Positions 33,952 through 41,527 of a DNA stretch of 64,000 nt are shown here, piece after piece; the stretch's first letter is position 1; each line of letters begins with the position of its first letter. The notes beneath the pieces are model-generated. The model worked only from the letters and a program-made list of their open reading frames with translations. It was not told the DNA's origin and did not search any database. The stretch is from Kibdelosporangium sp. MJ126-NF4 (GTDB lineage: Bacteria > Actinomycetota > Actinomycetes > Mycobacteriales > Pseudonocardiaceae), in contig NZ_CDME01000010.1 of the NCBI RefSeq assembly GCF_000826545.1, positions 307,019 to 371,018 on the forward strand, given 5' to 3'. Made by a program: the position numbers and the translations under genes.

Positions 33952-34296
33952 CTACGCCGAGACCGGGGCGTCGGGGCAGTAGTCGTAGGTGAAGTCTTCG
34001 GACGGGCCCTCATCGCCGTCATTGTTCGTCACCTTGTTCGCGGTGGCGTTCGTAATCGTCAGTGGGACTCCGCCACGGTCCAGGGCCACCTGGAGGCCAT
34101 GGTCGTAAGCGAACGCTTCCCCGACAGGGTCGCCCTGCTGTCGGGCCGGTCGCATCCCACTCAGCCCCCATGGCCGGATACCGGCCGGTGACGGAGCGCT
34201 GGGATCTGTCAGCCCGGCGTTCCGCCCAAGAGGAAACTGCCCGCTATGTGAGGCTACTGGGTCGGCGGCGAACTGATCGAGTACGGCCACAGACAT
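33952..34296 (-). CDS. tgmA: Graspetide precursor peptide
   Basis: A 114-residue precursor of the ATP-grasp-modified RiPP family. The leader has the conserved recognition element around RPWGLSGMRP (residues 41-50), followed by YDHGLQVALDRGGVPL. The C-terminal ~35 residues are the probable core: hydroxyl/amine donors Thr80, Thr82, Thr85, Lys88, Thr90 are followed by acids Asp93, Asp95, Glu96, Glu100, Asp101, Asp105, Asp109. The Asp93-Gly94 pair is a favourable aspartimide site for the PIMT-like enzyme. Which acids are used cannot be told from sequence. The ATG is preceded by GAAGGG. A single Cys (107) is present. No protease or exporter gene is adjacent, but an ABC pair lies just across the terminator. 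Confidence 0.85.
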   Translation of the reverse strand: MSVAVLDQFAADPVASHSGQFPLGRNAGLTDPSAPSPAGIRPWGLSGMRPARQQGDPVGEAFAYDHGLQVALDRGGVPLTITNATANKVTNNDGDEGPSEDFTYDYCPDAPVSA

Positions 34297-34405
34297 CGCA
34301 ACACCCTTCTCTCAACCCCTGCCGCTCCCGTTGAGCAGCTGGAACTCTGTCCTGCGCGCAGTGACGGCGCGCGTATGGAGCCAACTCTGCTCAATCCTGA
34401 CGAAG

Positions 34406-34423
34406 TTGCACAGATATTGCACA
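34406..34423. promoter_or_regulatory. Direct repeat upstream of graspetide operon
   Basis: Two identical TTGCACA heptamers exactly 11 bases apart (34406-34412 and 34417-34423), about 110 bases before the precursor ATG. A related half-site recurs in the divergent region at 35579-35593, so both may bind the same regulator. This is inferred from the repeat only. Confidence 0.4.
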
Positions 34424-34471
34424 CCAAAGACTGAGTGTCATTGCGCCACGGAACGAGGTGGGCTCGGTGGC

Positions 34472-34843
34472 TTAGGTTCGAAGAGCAGAATCCCGCTGCG
34501 GATCAGGAGGCATGGTGATGGCATTCAGGCCCCGGCGACTGGCGAGAACATCACCATGCTGCGCAAGGCTGCTGGCTTGACCCTCACTACTTCCATCCAA
34601 CAAATCATCAACCCCAAATGGCACCTCGCCGCTGACAGAGCCCTTCAGCGCCTCGGCCAGTCCGCGGACAAGCGGGTCCAGCGACCGTGGCTCTGGTCTG
34701 CTCGTCTCGTTCTCCCAGCGAGAAATCTGGAATCTGGATAGTCCGGACGTGTCGGCAAGTTCCTGCTGCGTCAACCCGGCCCGCTCCCGCCACGCACGCA
34801 GCCGCTTCCCGCTGAACGGCAGGCTGAGCGGCCGCCGTGCCAT
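34472..34843 (-). CDS. XRE-family HTH regulator
   Basis: A 123-residue regulator with one N-terminal Cro/CI-type helix-turn-helix (LRAWRERAGLTQQELADTSG, then LSRFQISRWENETSRPEPRS) and a C-terminal region with no recognised domain. The ATG follows the upstream gene's TGA by one base, so the two are co-transcribed. It lies upstream of the graspetide operon in the same direction and may control it; the ~175 bases between them hold the TTGCACA repeats. Confidence 0.8.
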   Translation of the reverse strand: MARRPLSLPFSGKRLRAWRERAGLTQQELADTSGLSRFQISRWENETSRPEPRSLDPLVRGLAEALKGSVSGEVPFGVDDLLDGSSEGQASSLAQHGDVLASRRGLNAITMPPDPQRDSALRT

Positions 34844-34844
34844 G

Positions 34845-35543
34845 TCAGTTCGTCTCGATGAGATGCGGTGCGACAACGAGCTGCTGACCGGGCGGCTCCA
34901 CCAGCTCCTCGAACGCAACGATGCGGCAGTCGAGCATCTGTCGGACGAGTCCCACTGCCCGAACCCAACGGACGAGCGGGTCGTCGAAACCGATGGTCCT
35001 GTCAGCGACGGCGATCGGCTTTGTCGTGCCGGAGGCGTACAACAGGCCACGCACCCCGACGAGCGGGTACTCGCGAACCCGGATGACCGCGCCGCCGTCC
35101 CGACGCAGCTTTGGACACAGCCGTATCGAGATGCTGACACACGACCAGCACACAGGTGGTTCAACGTTGCCCATGCCCTCGGGCCACCGGGTCCAATCCT
35201 GGCGGTAGTCGGGCAGCAGCCACAGCATGCCGTCGTCCGTCCGGTCGGCCGGTTCGGCGCACACCTGGCACAGCAGGCGGCGCATGGCTCGCCGTTGCCG
35301 CAGGGAGTGAACCTTCCCGAACTCCGGTCGTCCTTCACCTGGCCGTGAGAGCGTTCGGTGCCAGAGCACGCCGTGGGTGTCACGGTCGGCGGCGATCTCG
35401 TCGGCGTAGCCGATGCCGTAACCGCGCCGCTCGATGATCGGCATGGGCAGACTGTCCTCGCTGCTCCACGAGGTCGTGTAGGGAACGATGAGGCGTCGCT
35501 CTGCTGGCGGTGGGTCAGTTGCCAGGTTTGTACGGGGTGGCAT
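34845..35543 (-). CDS. Hypothetical protein with Zn-ribbon-like cysteine pairs
   Basis: A 232-residue protein that I do not recognise. Its middle has a possible zinc ribbon: a first pair in LLCQVCAEPADR and a second in PPVCWSCVSISIRLCP, about 40 residues apart. The rest is basic/aromatic without membrane segments. The chosen ATG is seven bases after a TAGCGT -10-like element on the minus strand, so the transcript may be leaderless. It is divergent from the XRE/TPR regulator and is followed at one base by the small XRE gene. Proteins of this kind with an XRE partner are common in streptomycete-type genomes, but no function is established here. Confidence 0.6.
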   Translation of the reverse strand: MPPRTNLATDPPPAERRLIVPYTTSWSSEDSLPMPIIERRGYGIGYADEIAADRDTHGVLWHRTLSRPGEGRPEFGKVHSLRQRRAMRRLLCQVCAEPADRTDDGMLWLLPDYRQDWTRWPEGMGNVEPPVCWSCVSISIRLCPKLRRDGGAVIRVREYPLVGVRGLLYASGTTKPIAVADRTIGFDDPLVRWVRAVGLVRQMLDCRIVAFEELVEPPGQQLVVAPHLIETN

Positions 35544-35578
35544 GGGCCGGACGCTATGTGCCTCTCGGTGACCGGCCC

Positions 35579-35593
35579 TGTACAAATTGTGCA
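35579..35593. promoter_or_regulatory. Candidate operator in divergent regulator region
   Basis: 15-bp near-palindrome TGTACAA-A-TTGTGCA (6 of 7 arm pairs) midway between the Zn-ribbon gene and the XRE/TPR regulator gene. It contains the TTGCACA half-site (minus strand) that is duplicated upstream of the graspetide precursor. Confidence 0.45.
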
Positions 35594-35669
35594 ACCTCGT
35601 GGCAGGGGGAGTCATGTTCGCCGGATACGCTCGGACAGGTAGGGCCAAGTCCAGGGGCGTGGTGCGGGT

Positions 35670-36914
35670 ATGGATGAGCAACAGCAACGGCAGCAGACCG
35701 CCGAAGTCGTCCTGTACTGGATGCGCAGACGTGGTCTGACTCGTCAGGTCTTCGCCGACCGGATGGGTCGGTCAGTCAGTTGGGTGGACAAGATCCGCAA
35801 CGGTGATCGTCAGCTCGACCGGCTGTCGGTCCTGCGGCAGATTGCCAATGTCCTGGATATCGACCTGGCGACGCTCATCGACTCCGAGCAGATCGAGCAA
35901 GCCAGAATGTGCCCGGACGAACGCGAAGTCGAGGCCATCCGCAACGCCTTGGGCCGCTACGACGTCATCTCCAACATCTTCCGACCAAGCGGGGATGTGC
36001 TGCCGGAACCGGACCTCGCCAAGCTGGAACGATTGGTACGTTACGGCTGGATGGCGTTCCAGGCCGCCAACTACCAGGCCATCGGCGAGCTGTTGCCAGG
36101 ACTCATTCGTGATGCGCAGGCGGCCGTCTGGCAGTTCGACGACGAACCGAGGACAACGGCGCGAACATGGCTGGCGTGGACCTACCAGCTGACGGCCGCG
36201 ACTGCTTTCAAGCTCGGCGACGCCCAGCTGGGGTGGATCGCGGCCGACCGCGGCATCCAGATCGCCGAGCAGACGGAAGATCCCACGCTCATTGGAAGCG
36301 CGGCGCGACGTGTCGCGCACGCACTGAGCGCGACGCATCAAAGTGCCGAGGCAGTACAGCTGGTTCGTTCTGCGGCTGATCGTCTGTCCTCACACCTCGC
36401 CACGGCTGATCGGGCCTTCGTTTCGTGCTTCGGCATGTTGCTGCTCAAGGGATCGATCGCGGCGGCCCGGCTACACCAGGCAGCGGATGTACGCGACCTG
36501 CAGGCCGAAGCACTGACCGTCGCCGAACAGCTCGGGACCGATCGCAACGAGAACTGGAGCGCGTTCGGCACCACCAACGTGCGAGTCCACCAAGTGTCAG
36601 CACTGGCGGATATGCAATCTGGCGGTCTGGTTATCGAAGCGTCCGACACCATCCCTCATGGAGATCTCCTGCGGCTGCCACGCGAGCGCCGAGCGAGCCA
36701 TTTGCTCGACGTAACGCGGGGATACCTTCAGTGGGGGAAGCGCGACGAAGCCGCCACAACCTTGTTGGATGCCGACCAACTCGCGCCTGAGGAAGTCCGC
36801 TGCCGTCAGCTCTCCCGCCAGGTCATCACCGATCTGGTACGGAGTTATCCGCGTGGCGTGCAGCCGCCGACTCGATTGGCGAAGATTGCCCGAGCGGTAG
36901 GAGTCGCGGTATGA
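35670..36914 (+). CDS. XRE-type regulator with TPR-like sensor domain
   Basis: A 414-residue regulator. The N-terminal helix-turn-helix (residues ~10-75, LTRQVFADRMGRSVSWVDKI) is followed by about eight helical hairpins of TPR type up to residue ~400. This domain plan resembles peptide- or butyrolactone-responsive regulators of the RRNPP/streptomycete type, where the TPR solenoid senses a signal peptide. Its stop overlaps the ATG of the flavoprotein gene (ATGA). The position beside the graspetide genes suggests cluster regulation, but that is inference. Confidence 0.78.
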   Translation: MDEQQQRQQTAEVVLYWMRRRGLTRQVFADRMGRSVSWVDKIRNGDRQLDRLSVLRQIANVLDIDLATLIDSEQIEQARMCPDEREVEAIRNALGRYDVISNIFRPSGDVLPEPDLAKLERLVRYGWMAFQAANYQAIGELLPGLIRDAQAAVWQFDDEPRTTARTWLAWTYQLTAATAFKLGDAQLGWIAADRGIQIAEQTEDPTLIGSAARRVAHALSATHQSAEAVQLVRSAADRLSSHLATADRAFVSCFGMLLLKGSIAAARLHQAADVRDLQAEALTVAEQLGTDRNENWSAFGTTNVRVHQVSALADMQSGGLVIEASDTIPHGDLLRLPRERRASHLLDVTRGYLQWGKRDEAATTLLDADQLAPEEVRCRQLSRQVITDLVRSYPRGVQPPTRLAKIARAVGVAV

Positions 36915-37450
36915 CCGAGCACGTGTTGTATGTCATCACCTGTGCGACACCAGCGGCGAGGGATGTAGGCAAGCTGGTTGACCTTGCGCAAGGACGTGGC
37001 TGGACTGTCTGTCTTATCGCGACACCGCGAGCATTGAGGTTCATTGATCAGGCCGCACTGGAGCAGCAGACCGGCTATCCGGTGCGGTCGGACTACAAAG
37101 AGCCTGGGACACCGGACATCCTGCCGCCCGCCACAGCCATGATCGTGGGCGGTGCCAGTTTCAACACGATCAACAAGTGGGCGGCTGGTATCGCCGACAC
37201 CTTGGCGCTCGGGCTGATCACCGAGGGCATCGGGCTTGGAATCCCGTTGGTCGCACTGCCTTTCCTGAACGCCGCACAGGCCGCGCATCCCGCGTTTGGA
37301 CGTAGCGTCAAGGAACTGCGCGATGCAGGTGTGCGCGTTCTCCTTGGCTCTGAAGGGTACGAGCCCCATGTCCCGCATCATGGTTCGAAGAACTTGCCGA
37401 ACTATCCGTGGGCGTTGGCATTGGATGCGGTTGAGGTTGTTACGCCATGA
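36911..37450 (+). CDS. HFCD-fold flavoprotein
   Basis: A 179-residue flavoprotein of the homo-oligomeric flavin-containing Cys decarboxylase fold (Dfp/EpiD/UbiX-like). The motif GGASFNTINKWAAGIADTLA corresponds to the PASANT region that binds FMN. EpiD-like relatives decarboxylate C-terminal Cys of lanthipeptides, Dfp acts in CoA synthesis, and many stand-alone actinobacterial members have no known role. The precursor in the nearby graspetide operon has a Cys near, but not at, its C-terminus, so an EpiD-like reaction would need prior trimming. It is co-transcribed with the TPR regulator and overlaps the convergent SDR gene by 11 bases. Confidence 0.75.
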   Translation: MTEHVLYVITCATPAARDVGKLVDLAQGRGWTVCLIATPRALRFIDQAALEQQTGYPVRSDYKEPGTPDILPPATAMIVGGASFNTINKWAAGIADTLALGLITEGIGLGIPLVALPFLNAAQAAHPAFGRSVKELRDAGVRVLLGSEGYEPHVPHHGSKNLPNYPWALALDAVEVVTP

Positions 37451-38177
37451 ACCAGCCGCCGTTGACCTCAAGCGTCTGGCCAGTGATGAACGACGAGTCG
37501 GGGCCGACGAGAAACGACACCACGGCGGCCAGCTCAGCCGGGGTGCCACGGCGGGCGAGGGCCTGGTTCTCCAGCACGAAAGCGTTGTACGCCTCGGGAT
37601 CCGGGTGGATGGCCTCGCCTGCGGTCGGGAAAGCCCCCGGTGACACGCAGTTGACCCTGATCTCGCGAGGACCGAGTTCACGGGCGAGCGCCTTGGTGAG
37701 CGCGGCGACGGCACCCTTCGTGGCGACGTAGGCGGCCAGCTCGGACCAGCCGCCGTGCATCGTCATCGAGGCGATGTTGACGATCCGGCCACCGGCCTGC
37801 GGCATCTGCGCGGCGGCCAGTTGCGCTGTGTACCAATAGGACCGCTGGTTCACCGCGTGCACGTCGTCGTACTCGGCCAGCGGCACGTCGGCGAACGGGC
37901 GCTTGGGGAAGATGGCCGCGTTGTTGACCAAGGCTGTGACGGTGCCGAGCTGGTCGCGGACGGCACCGAACGCGTCCTCAATGGATTTGGCGTTCCGGAG
38001 GTCGGCCACGTACGGCGACGCGGTGCCGCCCGCCCGCTCGACCTCGGCCACCGTCTCAGCGGCTGTGTGTGGGTCGACGTCGAGCGCGGCGATCGCGTAA
38101 CCGTCACCGGCCAGCCGCAGCGCCATCGCACGGCCGAGCCCGCCGCCTGCCCCGGTGATCAACGCGACTGGAGTCAC
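37440..38177 (-). CDS. Short-chain dehydrogenase/reductase
   Basis: A 245-residue classical SDR: TGAGGGLGRAMA at the N-terminus, NNAA in place of NNAG near residue 85, catalytic Ser-Tyr-Lys in IASMTMHGGWSELAAYVATK, and the C-terminal GQTLEVNGGWFM typical of FabG-like enzymes. The GTG start fits the family length; a longer in-frame ATG start at 38252 would add an atypical leader. Its last bases overlap the flavoprotein gene on the other strand. Substrate unknown; a role in peptide tailoring cannot be excluded. Confidence 0.85.
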   Translation of the reverse strand: MTPVALITGAGGGLGRAMALRLAGDGYAIAALDVDPHTAAETVAEVERAGGTASPYVADLRNAKSIEDAFGAVRDQLGTVTALVNNAAIFPKRPFADVPLAEYDDVHAVNQRSYWYTAQLAAAQMPQAGGRIVNIASMTMHGGWSELAAYVATKGAVAALTKALARELGPREIRVNCVSPGAFPTAGEAIHPDPEAYNAFVLENQALARRGTPAELAAVVSFLVGPDSSFITGQTLEVNGGWFMA

Positions 38178-38325
38178 GGAGCACGAGTGTGGCAGACCGC
38201 TGATCGGCCCCCGGAATGGGCTGCCTGCCGCAGGAAAATGGAATCCGTTCATGACGATGAAATAGAATATGGCAGAGGATGACGACGGCATTGATGGCCA
38301 ATGGCCGTTTCCGTCAGCGGAATCA

Positions 38326-38356
38326 TTGACAGTGCGTGTTTGATCTTCACTCTAAT
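38326..38356 (+). promoter_or_regulatory. Possible promoter of the YcaO locus
   Basis: A consensus -35 TTGACA (38326-38331) is followed after 19 bases by TCTAAT (38351-38356). A second AT-rich -10-like TATAAC lies at 38403-38408, closer to the 55-codon ORF. The surroundings are noticeably lower in GC than the flanking genes. Confidence 0.35.
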
Positions 38357-38442
38357 GGCGGTTCTTGGCCCCGCTGAACGGCTGTCATCATCATTCTTGT
38401 TCTATAACATATGTCCCACCAGCATGAGATGAGGTTGTCTTA

Positions 38443-38610
38443 ATGGGTGCAAAGGGTGGTATCTGCTGTGTTGCCCAGTGGATTAGTGCCGACAATCAGA
38501 TGAAACAGCGGCTGCTGAGCTCCGAGCGGGAGCTTCTCGTCACATTGTGCGGGACCGAAAAGCCGAACGTCGTGATCAACCGTCAGAACGACCGGACGCA
38601 GTCCCTCTGA
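38443..38610 (+). CDS. 55-residue ORF upstream of YcaO, candidate precursor peptide
   Basis: A short gene beginning MGAKGGICCVAQWISADNQM and ending NRQNDRTQSL, 22 bases before the YcaO start. ATG preceded by GATGAGG at about seven bases. It has Cys8, Cys9 and Cys36 plus several Ser/Thr, residues that YcaO enzymes can convert to azolines, or whose amides they can thioamidate. GC bias at third positions is weak in the first half and strong in the second. I do not recognise the family. Its position, size and spacing make it the best precursor candidate for the stand-alone YcaO; it could instead be an unrelated leader peptide. Confidence 0.5.
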   Translation: MGAKGGICCVAQWISADNQMKQRLLSSERELLVTLCGTEKPNVVINRQNDRTQSL

Positions 38611-38632
38611 CATCGGGTAAGTAGGGAGCTTA

Positions 38633-39922
38633 ATGTCTGTCGACGCCCGGCACATGGGTCGGTGGAATTCTTCGGGGTCCGCCGCGGAATCAGCCCAAAT
38701 TCAGGCAGGTGAGCGTGATCTGCCGCTGGAGCTCGCTGTCGACCACGGGATGGCGGCACTGTCGGAGTTGGGGCTGGCCGTCGAACTGACTGATCTCGGA
38801 GAAGATTCGGGCGTGTGCCGGTGCGTCGTGTCTCGCGGTGGACGCAGCGTGGCAACCGGCTTCGGCAAGGGATTTCGGGACACGGCTCGGGCAGGCGCCG
38901 TCTTCGAGGCCTTCGAGCACTACATCTCCGGCGCGGCCGGGCTACGCGCGGACAGCGTCGAACTCTGTTCGGCGTCTCGGGTGGCGGCGGGTCCGCTGGG
39001 CATGGACTGCGTCGGGACGATCCTTGCCAACGGTCAGGACCAGCCACTGGCCTGCCGTCGCTACCGCTGTCTGACCGATGACAGCACGACCGTGCTGCCG
39101 GTCTTCATGTCCTGTGTCGAGTATGCCGAAGACGCGTCGGCCGATCTGCGACACCAGCTGGGGGATTACTACGACTATTCGGCAGCGATCCGGTACGCGG
39201 TGAACAGCGGCTGTGCCAGCGGGGCCAACCGAACCGAGGCCACCGTGCACGCGCTCAACGAACTCATCGAACGCGACGCGTGGTCCATGCTGCTGATTAC
39301 CACATTTATCGCGGAAAGACCAGAATTCTCGGTCATCGACAAGAATTCGCTACCCGACGGCCTGGCGGAACTTGTCGCGGCAGCTGAGCGGCGGATCGGC
39401 AAATCCGTCTTTCTGATCGACATGACCACCGACCTCGGCGTGCCCAGCATAATCGCCTACGCGCGGGCCGGTGAGACTGTGGACTTGGGCTGCGGCGCAT
39501 CACTGTCTCGTGGCCACGCCATCAGCCGGGCGGTGACTGAACTACTGCAAGTGCACACATTCGGAACCGCCGAGGGCTCTGCCGAGTCGCTTCGGCAGAA
39601 GCGTGAGCACCTCCGCCAGTACCCGCCGATCTATGCCGCCAGCCGGATGGACTTCACCGCGGTCCTGCCCGCCGCACCTCAGGTGGACTTCTCCGAAACG
39701 TATTCTCCCGCCACCCCCGCCGAACACCTCGACCTGCTGCGCCAGGCACTGGCCGCCCGCGGTTATCACGCCTATGTACACGAGCTGCATGTGGCCGCCA
39801 ACGGGGCGAGCGTGGTCAGCGCGTTGGTGCCCGGCCTGGAGCGATTCATGCTCGTCCACCTGGGCAGCCTCGTCCTCCCGGGCCCCCGCGGACTGGCCAT
39901 ACTGCCCGCCTCTGCTACCTGA
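38633..39922 (+). CDS. Stand-alone YcaO-domain protein
   Basis: A 429-residue YcaO enzyme. The ATP/Mg motifs are present: ARAGAVFEAFEHY near residue 90, ATVHALNELIERDAW near 200, and SRAVTELLQVH near 300. YcaO enzymes phosphorylate peptide amide oxygens to make azolines, thioamides, amidines or related groups. There is no fused or neighbouring E1-like/ocin-ThiF partner and no TfuA protein, which are needed in most azoline or thioamide systems; the C-terminus also lacks the PxPxP tail. The only adjacent co-directional gene is the 55-residue ORF. The reaction is therefore open. The hairpin after the stop isolates the locus. Confidence 0.88.
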   Translation: MSVDARHMGRWNSSGSAAESAQIQAGERDLPLELAVDHGMAALSELGLAVELTDLGEDSGVCRCVVSRGGRSVATGFGKGFRDTARAGAVFEAFEHYISGAAGLRADSVELCSASRVAAGPLGMDCVGTILANGQDQPLACRRYRCLTDDSTTVLPVFMSCVEYAEDASADLRHQLGDYYDYSAAIRYAVNSGCASGANRTEATVHALNELIERDAWSMLLITTFIAERPEFSVIDKNSLPDGLAELVAAAERRIGKSVFLIDMTTDLGVPSIIAYARAGETVDLGCGASLSRGHAISRAVTELLQVHTFGTAEGSAESLRQKREHLRQYPPIYAASRMDFTAVLPAAPQVDFSETYSPATPAEHLDLLRQALAARGYHAYVHELHVAANGASVVSALVPGLERFMLVHLGSLVLPGPRGLAILPASAT

Positions 39923-39931
39923 CCGGCGACA

Positions 39932-39958
39932 GCCGCCCGTACGAGTCATACGGGCGGC
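39932..39958. terminator. Bidirectional hairpin after YcaO gene
   Basis: Perfect 10-bp inverted repeat (GCCGCCCGTA at 39932-39941, complement at 39949-39958), loop 7 bases, between the convergent YcaO and secreted LVIVD-type genes. Confidence 0.65.
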
Positions 39959-39976
39959 CGCCGCCGCTCCTGACCG

Positions 39977-41494
39977 TCAGCAGCAGCTGCCGGGGCCGCA
40001 TTCGCCGCCTCGGGAAGCGACCATCGGGCACGCGTAGCCGTAGTCCGGGTGTGGGACCAGCGGCAGGCGTTCCCGGCCACCGCCAGGACCGACCTGGACC
40101 TTCACCGGGCCGTTGGTGACCAGTTGGACGTTGGTGCCGCTGTCCTGCGCGTCGTACGCGTCCTTTGTGAGCGACACGATCTCCACGCCACGCGACAGGT
40201 CGGCGACGAAGGCGTTGCCCTTGTGCCAGTACGGCGCCCACGAGATCGCCGCGTCCGGCCGCCAGTAGCCGATCTGGATCGGCTTGGCCGGGTTGGAGAT
40301 GTCCAGGAACCGGGTGCCCTGCTCGTACCAGGAGTAGGCCACGATCCGCTTCTGCACGTCGAAATAGTGCGCGGAACACGTGACGTCACCGGGGATGGTG
40401 CCTTCCTTGTCGTCCGGGCTCCAGATGCCGACGGTCTTCATCTCCTTCGGCGCACTGCCCCAGCCTTCGCCGTGCTCGGTGCCCTTCAGCGACGAGATGA
40501 CGAACCGGCCCTGGTCCTTGCACGTCGACGAGCCGAACGCCTCCTCGGTGTGCAGCAGCAGGCTGCCCGGCGGGTTCTCGCGCGTCGGCCTCGGGCCGTC
40601 CAACAGGGTCCGGCCGACCGGGCGGAACGAGTTGTGCGTGAACCGGGTCGGCATGTCGATCTGCGGCACGGCACCGCCCGCGTACGGCACCGGGTCGAAC
40701 GCCGTCGCTTTGCGGAACTTCCCGGTCAACGGGTCACGGTGCCAGCCGTCGGTCCAGTAGCCGCGGGTGGTGTCGTCACCGGCGACCCAGGCGATGCCCT
40801 GCGCGTCGACCTGCACGTCGTGCGTGATCTTGCCGACGCCCCTCGTGTCGATCCCGACCGGCGACTCCTTGGGGTTGCTCGGGTCGCGCAGGTCGGTGAC
40901 GAAGATCCGGCCCTCGTTCGCGGTCGAACGGTCCCGTCCTGCCGTCCACAGGAACTGGCAGTCGTTGATACACGTGGTCGTGTGGCCGGTGTTCTGCCGG
41001 TGGAACGTGAGGATCTTCAGGTCGGCCGGGTTGACCGCGGACACGATGTAGTTGCCCGTCGGCCGGTCGCCCGGCAGCGCGCGGCCGAACGAGTTCACCT
41101 CGCGCGCCAGGAACGCGATCTTGCGGACCGGGTCGACGTTGATGTCCTCGTTCTCCCAGAACCGCTGCGACGGGTCGTCGCCCGGCAGCGCCATCTCCTG
41201 CTTGGTCAGGTGGTCGAGCTGTTTCGGCTTGTCGACGTCGGTCACGTCGAACGTCTTGAGACCGAACTCGCCGCTGACGAACGCGACGTCCTTGCGCCCG
41301 TACTGGGCGAACGCGATCGAGATCGCCCGCTCGGTCTCCGGAAGCGCGCTGCGCAGCCGCACGTTCTTCGCCGCGGGTGCCAGGCGTGGCTTCTCGGCCC
41401 CCTGTTGCCGGACCTCGGCGGGCGCGGCCGACGAGGTGCCCTGCATCGTCAAAGCCATCAACAGGCTTGCAGCCAACGCTGCGAGAGCTTTCAT
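39977..41494 (-). CDS. Secreted LVIVD/propeller-repeat protein
   Basis: A 505-residue exported protein with a signal peptide (MKALAALAASLLMALTM... SSA/AP). The mature chain has LVIVD-like beta-propeller repeats: SGEFGLKTFDVTDVDKPKQL, then DLRDPSNPKESP, TRFLDISNPAKPIQIGYW and ADLSRGVEIVSL. Six or more cysteines, including a terminal GGECGPGSCC cluster, suggest disulfides or metal binding. I chose the ATG at 41494; a GTG 21 bases upstream is possible but places polar residues before the signal. It follows the PucR-type regulator by 33 bases in the same direction. The function is unknown. Confidence 0.75.
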   Translation of the reverse strand: MKALAALAASLLMALTMQGTSSAAPAEVRQQGAEKPRLAPAAKNVRLRSALPETERAISIAFAQYGRKDVAFVSGEFGLKTFDVTDVDKPKQLDHLTKQEMALPGDDPSQRFWENEDINVDPVRKIAFLAREVNSFGRALPGDRPTGNYIVSAVNPADLKILTFHRQNTGHTTTCINDCQFLWTAGRDRSTANEGRIFVTDLRDPSNPKESPVGIDTRGVGKITHDVQVDAQGIAWVAGDDTTRGYWTDGWHRDPLTGKFRKATAFDPVPYAGGAVPQIDMPTRFTHNSFRPVGRTLLDGPRPTRENPPGSLLLHTEEAFGSSTCKDQGRFVISSLKGTEHGEGWGSAPKEMKTVGIWSPDDKEGTIPGDVTCSAHYFDVQKRIVAYSWYEQGTRFLDISNPAKPIQIGYWRPDAAISWAPYWHKGNAFVADLSRGVEIVSLTKDAYDAQDSGTNVQLVTNGPVKVQVGPGGGRERLPLVPHPDYGYACPMVASRGGECGPGSCC

Positions 41495-41527
41495 CTGCTG
41501 AGCGTGGCAAAGCACTGTCGTCGGCGG

